Source: Mesorhizobium sp. SCN 65-20 (GTDB taxonomy: Bacteria > Pseudomonadota > Alphaproteobacteria > Rhizobiales > Rhizobiaceae). Taken from it: 54,276 bases of DNA. The stretch spans positions 1 to 54,276 of the forward strand of contig MEEF01000017.1 in NCBI GenBank assembly GCA_001724355.1, read 5' to 3'. The position numbers were made by a program, and so were the translations under genes. This document shows positions 17,570-25,338 of the stretch, piece after piece; within the stretch, counting starts at the first letter, position 1, and each line of letters begins with the position of its first letter. The notes beneath the pieces are model-generated. The model ran no database searches, had not been told where the DNA came from, and worked only from the letters and a program-made list of their open reading frames with translations.

Positions 17570-18361
17570 ATGCTTGAAGCACGCCAGGTTTCCGTTTCGA
17601 TCGGCAGCCGACGCATCGTGAGCGAAGCGGATTTCATTGTCCGCCCGGGCGAACTGGCGGCCATCGTCGGCCCCAACGGTTCGGGCAAGACGACCTTCCT
17701 GAAGGCGCTCACCGGAGAACTCACCTATTCCGGCAGCGTCGAACTCAACGGCAAGGATGTGGCGGCTCTCAAGCCGTGGCAGATCGCGGCAATGCGAGCC
17801 GTGCTGCCGCAGGCGACCGTTCTTGCCTTCCCGTTCACCGTGCGCGAGATCGTCAAGCTGGGAGTGACTGGCGGCAGATCGGGGGCACTTGCCGGCGAGG
17901 CCGAGCGACTGCCCGACATGGCGCTGGCGCGCGTCGACCTCGAGGGTTTTGCCGGACGGTTCTACCAGGAGCTCTCGGGCGGCGAGCAGCAGCGGGTCCA
18001 GCTCGCGCGCGTCCTTTGCCAGGTGTGGGCGCCCGTCCTCGATGGCCAGCCGCGCTACCTGTTCCTGGACGAGCCGGTGTCCAGCCTCGACATCAAGCAC
18101 CAGTTGATCATCATGGACATCGCCAGGGACTTCGCGCGACGCGGGGGCGGGGTGATCGCGATCCTGCATGATCTCAATCTGGCGGCCATGTATGCCGACC
18201 AGATCTGCGTCATGCACCGCGGAAAGCTGGCGGCAGCAGGTGAGCCGACGTCGGTTCTCAATGACGAGCTGATCGAGAGGGTGTTCGGCTGCCGCCTTCG
18301 GGTTGGAGCCGTACCGGCTGCCAACGTCCCGTTCGTGCTGCCGCAGTCCGCCGTGGCGTGA
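17570..18361 (+). CDS. hmuV: Haem ABC transporter ATP-binding protein
   Basis: ABC ATPase of 263 residues: Walker A GPNGSGKTT (34-42), signature LSGGEQ (135-140), Walker B YLFLDEP (163-169) and switch His200. It powers HmuU. The gene ends exactly where the converging rirA gene ends, with no intergenic base. Confidence 0.93.
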   Translation: MLEARQVSVSIGSRRIVSEADFIVRPGELAAIVGPNGSGKTTFLKALTGELTYSGSVELNGKDVAALKPWQIAAMRAVLPQATVLAFPFTVREIVKLGVTGGRSGALAGEAERLPDMALARVDLEGFAGRFYQELSGGEQQRVQLARVLCQVWAPVLDGQPRYLFLDEPVSSLDIKHQLIIMDIARDFARRGGGVIAILHDLNLAAMYADQICVMHRGKLAAAGEPTSVLNDELIERVFGCRLRVGAVPAANVPFVLPQSAVA

Positions 18362-18823
18362 TCAGCCCGCGAGCGCGCGCTGCTCGGGCAGTTCTATGCC
18401 CAGCAGGTCGCGCATGTTCGGGCGCGCGGCCACCAGATCAGCGATCGTGTAGCGAGCGAGCACCTCGAAGAATGCGTTCAGCGCTTCGCGGAGCGCCGAA
18501 TTGAGGCCGCAGCTGTCGACCAGCGGGCATTCGGCCGCATCGGTTTCGAAGCACTCGGCCATCGCGAAATTCTCTTCCGTCACGCGTACGACATCGAACA
18601 GCGAGATCTTGTCGGCGGGCTTGCCCAACCGCACGCCGCCATTGCGACCGCGGACGGTCTCGACCAATTTCGCCTCGACCAGCGGCTGCAGGATCTTGAA
18701 CAGGAACAGCTCCGACACCGAATAGGCAGCGGCGATCTCAGGCACACGACTCAGCCGGCCTTCGTTGGCAGCGCAATACATCAGGATGCGCATGGCATAG
18801 TTGGTCTGGCGGGTAAGGCGCAT
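18362..18823 (-). CDS. rirA: Rhizobial iron regulator RirA (Rrf2 family)
   Basis: Rrf2 family regulator of 153 residues that starts MRLTRQTNYAMRIL, with a winged-helix DNA-binding domain and three cysteines at 91, 99 and 105 that would hold an iron-sulphur cluster. In Rhizobium, Sinorhizobium and Agrobacterium, RirA represses iron and haem uptake genes through IRO boxes when iron is sufficient. A matching box lies in the hmuR-hmuP control region of this window. A candidate Irr site lies just upstream, which would connect it to haem sensing by Irr. Confidence 0.93.
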   Translation of the reverse strand: MRLTRQTNYAMRILMYCAANEGRLSRVPEIAAAYSVSELFLFKILQPLVEAKLVETVRGRNGGVRLGKPADKISLFDVVRVTEENFAMAECFETDAAECPLVDSCGLNSALREALNAFFEVLARYTIADLVAARPNMRDLLGIELPEQRALAG

Positions 18824-18871
18824 GGACGATTCCTCGCTTTGGCGCGGACAGGCTACTTATATGGCCTACAC

Positions 18872-18888
18872 CTTAGAACTATTCCAGA
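18872..18888. promoter_or_regulatory. Candidate ICE motif (Irr site) upstream of rirA
   Basis: CTTAGAA-CTA-TTCCAGA matches the rhizobial iron control element (TTTAGAA-N3-TTCTAAA) at 11 of 14 arm positions. It lies about 50 bases before rirA. A minus-strand TTGACA at 18896-18901 sits just upstream, and the site would overlap the promoter it serves. Irr control of rirA is described in Agrobacterium. Confidence 0.55.
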
Positions 18889-19044
18889 CAAGCGCTGTCA
18901 ACAATTTGCGTTGAGTCCCGCTTCCGGCGCAAGTCAGCCTTGCACAGATGGCCGGTCTAGGCGCTTGATTTCGTTGTTGCACTGCACAATATTGCGCGCG
19001 TCGAGAGTCTAAGACTCTGGGGAGGAACCCAAGAGGACTGCGAC

Positions 19045-19611
19045 ATGGAACAGATCAAACTTGCTCAACGCCCGCTGGTCGGAACGATCCGCCAGCTTCG
19101 GCCTTCCGATCTGCCCCGATTTGCCGAACATCTGCTGAGACTGGACGACGAGAGCCGCCGCGACAGGTTCAACGGACTGGCGGACGACGCCTTCCTGCGC
19201 GCCTATGCCGAGCGCTGCTTCCACGAGGGCGTGACCGTGATTGGCTATGTGGAGGGCGACAAGGTTTTGGGCGCTGCCGAATTGCACGAGCTGCCGGAAG
19301 AGAGCGAGCCGACAGCCGAGATCGCATTCAGCGTCGAGCGCCCGCTCCAGCACAGGGGCATTGGCGGACGACTGTTCCGGCGCTTGATCGCGCAGGCGAG
19401 GGGGCTGGCCTACAGCCGCCTGCAGGTCACCACGCACTCCGACAACGCCGCCATGAAGGCTCTCGCACGCCGCTTCAAAGCCAAGCTCAGCTTCGACCAT
19501 GGCGAAACCCACGGCGTGATCGAGCTGGACGCCGATGGTGCTGCGGATGCCGAATGGGGTTTCTTCCTCCCCGATGCGGGCCGGAACGTCGCCAAGGCGT
19601 ATGCTGCCTGA
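19045..19611 (+). CDS. GNAT family N-acetyltransferase
   Basis: Protein of 188 residues with one GNAT domain. The acetyl-CoA pyrophosphate loop is visible as QHRGIGGRLFRRLI (about 109-122), preceded by the beta-4 segment AEIAFSV, and the late HSDNAAMKALARRF helix is typical. Substrate unknown. It is divergent from rirA. A small perfect palindrome (AGAGTC-TAA-GACTCT, 19004-19018) lies just before its ribosome-binding site. Confidence 0.82.
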   Translation: MEQIKLAQRPLVGTIRQLRPSDLPRFAEHLLRLDDESRRDRFNGLADDAFLRAYAERCFHEGVTVIGYVEGDKVLGAAELHELPEESEPTAEIAFSVERPLQHRGIGGRLFRRLIAQARGLAYSRLQVTTHSDNAAMKALARRFKAKLSFDHGETHGVIELDADGAADAEWGFFLPDAGRNVAKAYAA

Positions 19612-19681
19612 GGCGCATTTCGAATTGAAGCGCCGGCGCGCGGTGCCGATATTGTCCCTGTGACCTACAGGGAGTCGGACG

Positions 19682-20989
19682 ATGTCCTCACCGCAGAGCC
19701 CGGCGTTGCCCGCGGCCATGACCGCACCGGGCAAGGCTAGCGATGCCGAGAAGATAGCTGCGTTGCGGAGGACAAAATTCCTCGCAACCGGCGCGCTGGC
19801 GCTTTGCGTCGTTGTGTTCGCGCTGGCGAAATCGCTGCAGGGGCGTTGGCCCTGGCTCGGTTTCGTTGCCGCTTTCGCGGAGGCCGCAACGATCGGCGGC
19901 ATCGCCGACTGGTATGCGGTGGTCGCCCTGTTCAAGCGTCCGCTCGGCCTGCCCATCCCGCACACCGCCATCATCCCCTCCAACCAGCACCGCATTGCCG
20001 ACAATCTCGGACGCTTCATCGAGAGCAACTTCCTTGCGTCCGAGCCGGTGCGGCGCAAGCTCAAGGAAGTGGATTTCGCCGCGCTCGTCGCTGACTGGCT
20101 GTCCGACCGTCACCGGGCCGAGGGCCTGTCGCGCTTCGTCGGACGTCTCGTCCCCAAGATGCTCCAGGCGATAGAGGACACCGGACTGCGGGAATTCGCG
20201 ACACGTCGCATGATCGAGCGCGTCGGCAAGGTCGAGGTGGCACCGCTCGCAGCCGAACTGTTGTCGGCGTTCACTGAAGACCGGCGCCACCAGCGGCTTT
20301 TCGACGAACTGATCAAGTCGATCGGCGCGTTCCTGAGCGACGAAAAGGCGCTCGCGGTGCTTCGCGAGAAGATCAGGGAGGAACTGCCCTCGGTCTTCAA
20401 CCTGTTCCGCGCCGACGCCTACCTGCTCAAGCGCATCGTCTCCTCGGCGGCGACCCTGCTCGAGGAGGTGCGGGCCGATCCGGAGCACCCGCTGCGCGGC
20501 GAATTCGACGCCTTCGTCTACGGTTTCGTCGAGAAGCTGCGCCATTCGCCGGAGTATGCCCGCCGGGCCGAGCAGCTGAAGCGGAACTTCCTGGCGCGCC
20601 CCGAACTGCGCGGGCTGGCACGCGACGTCTGGGCGAGCATGCGCGGCTTCGTCGAGCAGGACGTCGCTTCGGCCGATTCCAAGACACGCAAGCATCTGAC
20701 GAACCTGTTCGTCGAGATCGGCCAGAACCTGGCGCGCGATCCGCAGATCAGGGCCGACATGAACGAGGGCTTCGTCGTCGCGCTGACCTCCTTCGTGGAG
20801 AACCAGAAGAGCGGCGTGTCGACCTTCGTCGCCGACCAGGTCAAGGGCTGGGACCTCGGGCAACTGACCCGCCTGATGGAGATCAACATCGGGCGCGACC
20901 TGCAATACATACGTTTCAACGGCATGCTGATCGGCGGGCTCGCCGGCCTTGCGCTCTATTCCGTCGAGTTGCTGCTGCTGGCGAATTGA
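19682..20989 (+). CDS. DUF445 family membrane protein
   Basis: Protein of 435 residues with hydrophobic segments near the N-terminus (about 34-52) and at the very C-terminus, and a long charged helical region between. The segment GGIADWYAVVALFKRPLGLPIPHTAIIP followed by IADNLGRFIE is the DUF445 signature (YjiN family). The function is not established. The two terminal helices suggest both ends sit in the inner membrane with the middle in one compartment. Confidence 0.85.
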   Translation: MSSPQSPALPAAMTAPGKASDAEKIAALRRTKFLATGALALCVVVFALAKSLQGRWPWLGFVAAFAEAATIGGIADWYAVVALFKRPLGLPIPHTAIIPSNQHRIADNLGRFIESNFLASEPVRRKLKEVDFAALVADWLSDRHRAEGLSRFVGRLVPKMLQAIEDTGLREFATRRMIERVGKVEVAPLAAELLSAFTEDRRHQRLFDELIKSIGAFLSDEKALAVLREKIREELPSVFNLFRADAYLLKRIVSSAATLLEEVRADPEHPLRGEFDAFVYGFVEKLRHSPEYARRAEQLKRNFLARPELRGLARDVWASMRGFVEQDVASADSKTRKHLTNLFVEIGQNLARDPQIRADMNEGFVVALTSFVENQKSGVSTFVADQVKGWDLGQLTRLMEINIGRDLQYIRFNGMLIGGLAGLALYSVELLLLAN

Positions 20990-21060
20990 CCGGCTGCGTC
21001 GCTGGTCTATTCTGACCTCAAGACCTCCGGGGGAGGCCCGGAGCAAGACGGGAGCGAGCC

Positions 21061-21492
21061 ATGGCGAAGAAGCCGGAACCGGAATCCTTCATGGACATGT
21101 TTGCCAAGTTCGGGCGTGACCTGAAGATGCCCGCGGTCGATGTCGAGGCCATCGTCAGCCATCATCGCAAGAACCTCGAAGCGCTGGAAAAGTCGGTCAA
21201 GGCTTCGGCTGCCGGCGCGTCGTCGCTGATGGTCAAGCAGCGTGAGATGCTGCAGGACACGGTGCGCGAGATCACCGATGCGGCACAAAGCATGAGAGTG
21301 CCGGGAAATCCGCAGGAGCTGATGACAAAGCAGGCCGATTTTGCCCGGCGCTCGTTCGAGGCGGCGGTCAAGAATGCCGGCGAAGTGGCGGCGATCGTCC
21401 GCAAGTCGGGAACAGAATCGGTCGATATCCTGCGCAACCGCATCCACGAATCGATCGAGGAAATCCGCGACAGCTACGACAAGAAGAAGTAG
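21061..21492 (+). CDS. Phasin family protein
   Basis: Protein of 143 residues, almost entirely amphipathic helix, with few bulky aromatics. The pattern of short helices and the N-terminal segment MDMFAKFGRDLKMPAVDVEAI fit the bacterial phasin family, which coats polyhydroxyalkanoate granules. No PHA synthase gene is in the window. The start has a GGGAG site. Helical low-complexity proteins are easy to over-assign, so the PHA role is inferred from family only. Confidence 0.75.
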   Translation: MAKKPEPESFMDMFAKFGRDLKMPAVDVEAIVSHHRKNLEALEKSVKASAAGASSLMVKQREMLQDTVREITDAAQSMRVPGNPQELMTKQADFARRSFEAAVKNAGEVAAIVRKSGTESVDILRNRIHESIEEIRDSYDKKK

Positions 21493-21707
21493 CGGATTCG
21501 CATTCCCGCTTCCTCTCCTGTGGGTATCGCCATACAGGCCGAGCACCGTCCGCTCCGGGATGGTAAGGAACGCCGGTCACATTTGCGGCGCCGCCCGTCT
21601 TAGGACTCGCAAACGACGCTGCAGCACTTAGAACCCGTGCCTGTAACCTTCCGGGGGCGATTCCCGCGTTCGGAAGCAGGCACCGGCATTCGATCGAGGA
21701 AGCGGGG

Positions 21708-23219
21708 ATGAAGGTAGGTATCGAGATGGGAGCTGCGTCCGGCGGGACGAAGGCTCAGATGGATCTCGAGGAACTGCTTGCGACCCGTTTGCTGGTTCAG
21801 GGCAATTCGGGGTCGGGCAAGTCGCACCTGCTGCGCCGCCTGCTCGAACAGAGCGCGCCCTGGGTCCAGCAATGCGTCATCGATCCCGAGGGCGATTTTG
21901 TCACGCTCGCTGACCGCTTCGGGCATGTCGTGGTCGACGCCCAGCGCACCGAGGCGGAACTGACCCGCATCGCCGGCCGCATCCGCCAGCACCGTGTGTC
22001 GGTGGTGCTCAACCTCGAGGGCCTGGACGTCGAACAGCAGATGCGAGGGGCGGCGGCCTTCCTCAACGGCATGTTCGATGCCGAGCGCGACTTCTGGTAT
22101 CCGGTCCTGGTGGTCGTCGACGAGGCGCAACTGTTTGCGCCGGCCGTGGCCGGCGAGGTGTCGGATGAGGCGCGCAAGATCTCGCTCGGCGCGATGACCA
22201 ACCTGATGTGCCGCGGCCGCAAGCGCGGCCTCGCAGGCGTGATCGCCACCCAGCGCCTCGCCAAGCTTGCCAAGAACGTCGCCGCCGAGGCCTCGAACTT
22301 CCTGATGGGCCGCACCTTCCTCGACATCGACATGGCGCGCGCCGCGGATCTCCTCGGCATGGAGCGCCGGCAGGCGGAGATGTTCCGTGACCTGGCGCGC
22401 GGCAATTTCGTGGCACTCGGCCCAGCCGTGTCGCGGCGGCCGCTGCCCGTCGCAATCGGCCCGGTCGAAACCTCGGCGCGTTCGGTGAGCCCGAAGCTGA
22501 TGCCGCTGCCCGACGCGACGGAAGAGGCCCGTGACCTGATCTTCGCGCCGGAGCCGATCGAGGCGCGCCAGACCGTGCGGCGCGCAGCACCACCTCCGCC
22601 GCCCACGCCGACCGCCGACATCATCGCGCAACTGACCCAGGCACGGGCCGACGCCTCGGCGCCGGTGGCCGAGCCGATCTTCCCGCTGTTCGACGAGGCC
22701 GAGCGCGAGGCGCTGATCGATACGATCGTCCGGGAGATGGTCGAGGACCCGGACGCTGCCTTCCGGACGGATGCCGTGCTCTACCAGGACTTCCTGGTGC
22801 GCTGCCGCATCAAGCGGATGCAGGGCGAACCGCCGACGCTGGCGACTTTCCGCCGGCGATATGCGGTTGCGCGCGCCGGCGTCGACGACGAGACGGCGTC
22901 GAGCGATTCCTGGCAGCAGGCGCTGGGGATGTCGGCGACGCTGCCGGAGGATCTGCAGGCGGTTTTCCTGATCGTCGCCCAGGCGGCGGTGAAGGGGGCG
23001 CCCTGTCCCTCCGACGCGGCAATCGCGCAGGCCTACGGCAGCCACTCGGCACGCCGCGCGCGGCGTCTGCTCACCTATTTCGAGGAGCAGGGGCTGGTCG
23101 TCGTGCGTACCGATTTCCACGGCAAGCGTTCGGTGGCGTTCCCCGATCTCGGCTGCGAGACGGCCGCCGGCGACCCCGAGAGGACCGACGATCTCGCGGA
23201 GCGCCAGGCCGCGGAATAG
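21708..23219 (+). CDS. HerA-like ATPase (DUF87-type), orphan
   Basis: P-loop ATPase of 503 residues. Walker A is GNSGSGKS (32-39), Walker B VVVDEAQ (135-141), and a later RGRKRGLAGVIATQR segment includes the sensor typical of HerA/FtsK-type motors. The core ends near residue 250. A Pro-rich linker follows (about 285-305), then a helical C-terminal region including a possible winged helix near 420-480. There is no partner NurA-like nuclease, Sir2 or other defence gene beside it, so its job is unknown. The start has a GAGGAAG site. Confidence 0.8.
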   Translation: MKVGIEMGAASGGTKAQMDLEELLATRLLVQGNSGSGKSHLLRRLLEQSAPWVQQCVIDPEGDFVTLADRFGHVVVDAQRTEAELTRIAGRIRQHRVSVVLNLEGLDVEQQMRGAAAFLNGMFDAERDFWYPVLVVVDEAQLFAPAVAGEVSDEARKISLGAMTNLMCRGRKRGLAGVIATQRLAKLAKNVAAEASNFLMGRTFLDIDMARAADLLGMERRQAEMFRDLARGNFVALGPAVSRRPLPVAIGPVETSARSVSPKLMPLPDATEEARDLIFAPEPIEARQTVRRAAPPPPPTPTADIIAQLTQARADASAPVAEPIFPLFDEAEREALIDTIVREMVEDPDAAFRTDAVLYQDFLVRCRIKRMQGEPPTLATFRRRYAVARAGVDDETASSDSWQQALGMSATLPEDLQAVFLIVAQAAVKGAPCPSDAAIAQAYGSHSARRARRLLTYFEEQGLVVVRTDFHGKRSVAFPDLGCETAAGDPERTDDLAERQAAE

Positions 23220-23298
23220 ACTGCTCGAGCGCTCTCGGCAGGTTGACAACCACCGGCATCATGGTCCCCAGATGGCAGCAGCCTGTCGAGGAGGGGAC

Positions 23299-23790
23299 AT
23301 GAGCCGCGAGAAGCCTATAGAGACATACGAGGAACTGCGCTCGAAGATCGGCGAGGAAATCGGCGTTTCCGACTGGGTTCTGGTCGATCAGGCGCGCATC
23401 GACGGATTTGCCGAATGTACGGGTGATCGCCAGTGGCTCCATGTCGATCCGGAAAGGGCACGCCGGCAAAGCCCGTTCCGCACCACGATCGCCCATGGCT
23501 ACCTGACGCTGTCGCTGATCGGCGCGTTCATTCAGGAAATGGGCGTGGTTCCGTTGAATACGCACGCAGCCTTCAACTACGGTCTCGACAAGACGCGCTT
23601 CCTTGCGCCGGTCAAGGTCGGTGCGCGGGTGCGCATGCGCACCGTGCTGATGTCGATGGAGGAAAAAGGCCCGGGGCAATATCTGCTCAAGGCCGAGAAC
23701 ACCATCGAGATTGAGAACGAGGTGAAGCCCGCGCTGGTCGCCGAAAGCCTGGTGATGCTCTACGAGCGGCGCAAGAAGGCGACGGCCTGA
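23299..23790 (+). CDS. MaoC family dehydratase (NodN-like)
   Basis: Hot-dog-fold protein of 163 residues. The hydratase-2 type catalytic Asp and His are visible in TGDRQWLHVDPERA, and the rest resembles NodN-type MaoC proteins of rhizobia, which probably act on acyl-CoA or acyl-carrier intermediates. The chosen ATG follows GAGGAGGGGAC. It converges on the FAH-family gene. Confidence 0.88.
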   Translation: MSREKPIETYEELRSKIGEEIGVSDWVLVDQARIDGFAECTGDRQWLHVDPERARRQSPFRTTIAHGYLTLSLIGAFIQEMGVVPLNTHAAFNYGLDKTRFLAPVKVGARVRMRTVLMSMEEKGPGQYLLKAENTIEIENEVKPALVAESLVMLYERRKKATA

Positions 23791-23803
23791 CGTCGAGTGC
23801 AGC

Positions 23804-24502
23804 CTAGCGCGGTGCGCCGATCGTGATCTCGATCTCGCCGATGCCGTCGACGCCGCCGGTGATCCTATCGCCGGCACTGACTGCGCCGACGCCGGCCGGC
23901 GTTCCGGTGTAGATCAGGTCGCCTGCCCTGAGTTCCATCGCCTCGCTGCAGATGGCGATCACCTCGGGGATCGACCAGATCAGTTCCTTGAGGTCGCCCT
24001 GCTGCCTGGTCTCGCCGTTCACGGCGAGCCATATCCGGCCGGCTGCAGGATGCCCGCTCGTCGCGACCGGCACCAGCGGGGCGCACGGCGCGGACTGGTC
24101 GAAGCCCTTTGACCAGTCCCAGGGGCGGCCCATCTTCTTGGCAACGTCCTGGAGGTCGCGTCGGGTGAAATCGATGCCCACGCCATAGCCCCACACGTGG
24201 GAGAGCGCATCGGCGGCCGCGATGCGGAAGCCGCCACGGCCGATGGCTACCACCAACTCGATCTCGTGGTGGAGATCCTGCGTCAGCGGCGGATAGGGAA
24301 TCGTCGAACCGGAATCGACCACGGCGTCGGCGGGCTTGCTGAAGAAGAACGGCGGATCGCGGTCGGGGTCGTTGCCCATTTCGCGCGCATGGGCCGCATA
24401 GTTGCGACCGACGCACAGGATGCGCCGCACGGGGAATCGGTCGGACGATCCGGCGACGGCGACCGATGCGGGCTGCGGCGGAGCGAAAACGAAAGCGGAC
24501 AA
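23804..24502 (-). CDS. Fumarylacetoacetate hydrolase family protein
   Basis: FAH superfamily, 232 residues. Family markers include CVGRNYAAHAREMG, FFFSKPADAVVDSG, the metal-binding HHEIELVVAIG, GYGVGIDFTRRDLQ and the C-terminal DLIYTGTPAGVGAV. Members cleave or decarboxylate beta-diketone or oxaloacetate-like compounds. I chose a TTG start because a GGAG site lies seven bases before it and no ATG fits; the only upstream ATGs would add about 90 unrelated residues. It is divergent from the molybdenum hydroxylase genes. Confidence 0.85.
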   Translation of the reverse strand: MSAFVFAPPQPASVAVAGSSDRFPVRRILCVGRNYAAHAREMGNDPDRDPPFFFSKPADAVVDSGSTIPYPPLTQDLHHEIELVVAIGRGGFRIAAADALSHVWGYGVGIDFTRRDLQDVAKKMGRPWDWSKGFDQSAPCAPLVPVATSGHPAAGRIWLAVNGETRQQGDLKELIWSIPEVIAICSEAMELRAGDLIYTGTPAGVGAVSAGDRITGGVDGIGEIEITIGAPR

Positions 24503-24719
24503 GGCACGACTCCTCAAAGATTTCCCTGCGTTTTCGCATGTTCCGGCCGTCCCTGTCACTCGCGCCATGGCGCAGGACCGATATTCTGCACTGGCCTGCA
24601 CGCTATGCGTGTCTGTCCACCAAATAGGGCCTTGCAGCCGGCATTGGCCGGGATAGGATTTGATCACCTGACGGGTGCGGGGTTCTGCCTGGCCGGTCGC
24701 GGCAACAGTGGGAGGTTTC

Positions 24720-25220
24720 ATGTCAGAGGTTACTTTGGTCGTGAATGGCCGAAAGGTGAGCGGCGCGGTGGAGGACCGCACGCTTCTTGTTCAATTCCTG
24801 CGCGAAAATCTGGGGCTGACCGGCACGCATGTGGGATGTGACACATCGCAATGCGGCGCGTGCGTCGTCCATATCGACGGCAAGGCGGTCAAATCCTGCA
24901 CCATGCTCGCAGTGCAGGCCTCCGGCTCTACCGTGACCACCATCGAGGGATTGGCGAACGGCGCCGATCTCCATCCCGTACAGGCAGCGTTCAAGGAACA
25001 TCACGGCCTTCAGTGCGGCTTCTGCACGCCTGGCATGATCATGACAGCCACCGACATGATACGGCGGCATCCCGACGGTCTCGACGAGGCGACGGTGCGC
25101 GCCGAACTCGAAGGCAACATTTGCCGCTGCACCGGCTACCACAACATCGTCAAGGCGATACTCGCCGCTTCGAAGACGATGGCGAAGGCTTCGAAGGGCA
25201 AGGCGAAAAAGGCTGCTTGA
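24720..25220 (+). CDS. coxS: Molybdenum hydroxylase small subunit, (2Fe-2S) protein
   Basis: Protein of 166 residues with two iron-sulphur sites: plant-ferredoxin type Cys40, Cys45, Cys48, Cys60, and the second set Cys99, Cys102, Cys135, Cys137. This is the complete small subunit of the xanthine dehydrogenase/CO dehydrogenase family, which carries electrons from molybdenum to FAD. It ends in a Lys/Ala-rich tail of about 15 residues. The start follows GGGAGG. It is first of three subunit genes. Confidence 0.92.
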   Translation: MSEVTLVVNGRKVSGAVEDRTLLVQFLRENLGLTGTHVGCDTSQCGACVVHIDGKAVKSCTMLAVQASGSTVTTIEGLANGADLHPVQAAFKEHHGLQCGFCTPGMIMTATDMIRRHPDGLDEATVRAELEGNICRCTGYHNIVKAILAASKTMAKASKGKAKKAA

Positions 25221-25228
25221 ACAGAATT

Positions 25229-25322
25229 GGGAGTAGGGCAGTAGGGCAGTGAGGCAGTAGGACGAAGCTGCCGCCAACGGAAGCTCACCTACCGCCTTGT
25301 TGCCTTACTCCCGTACTGCCCT
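25229..25322. repeat. Intergenic GGGCAGTA-type repeat forming an imperfect inverted repeat
   Basis: The left arm holds several copies of a seven- to eight-base unit like GGGCAGTA or GGGAGTA. The right arm (from about 25287) holds the same unit on the other strand (for example TACTGCCCT). The two arms could fold into a long imperfect hairpin between coxS and coxL, ending a few bases before the coxL ribosome-binding site. Confidence 0.7.
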
Positions 25323-25338
25323 CCGGAGGAGAATTCAG

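Noticed and set aside
15560-18217. Very long open frame antisense to hmuTUV, and similar ones at 5148-7298, 20 kb and 38232-40139
   Set aside because: They lie opposite well-supported genes, are rich in Arg/His/Asp/Gly with no domains, and arise from high-GC codon bias.
21708-23219. HerA-type antiviral defence system
   Set aside because: No nuclease, Sir2, NurA or other known defence partner lies on either side, and neighbours are ordinary metabolic genes.
23243-23248. TTGACA as a -35 element for the MaoC gene
   Set aside because: No acceptable -10 hexamer occurs 16-18 bases downstream.
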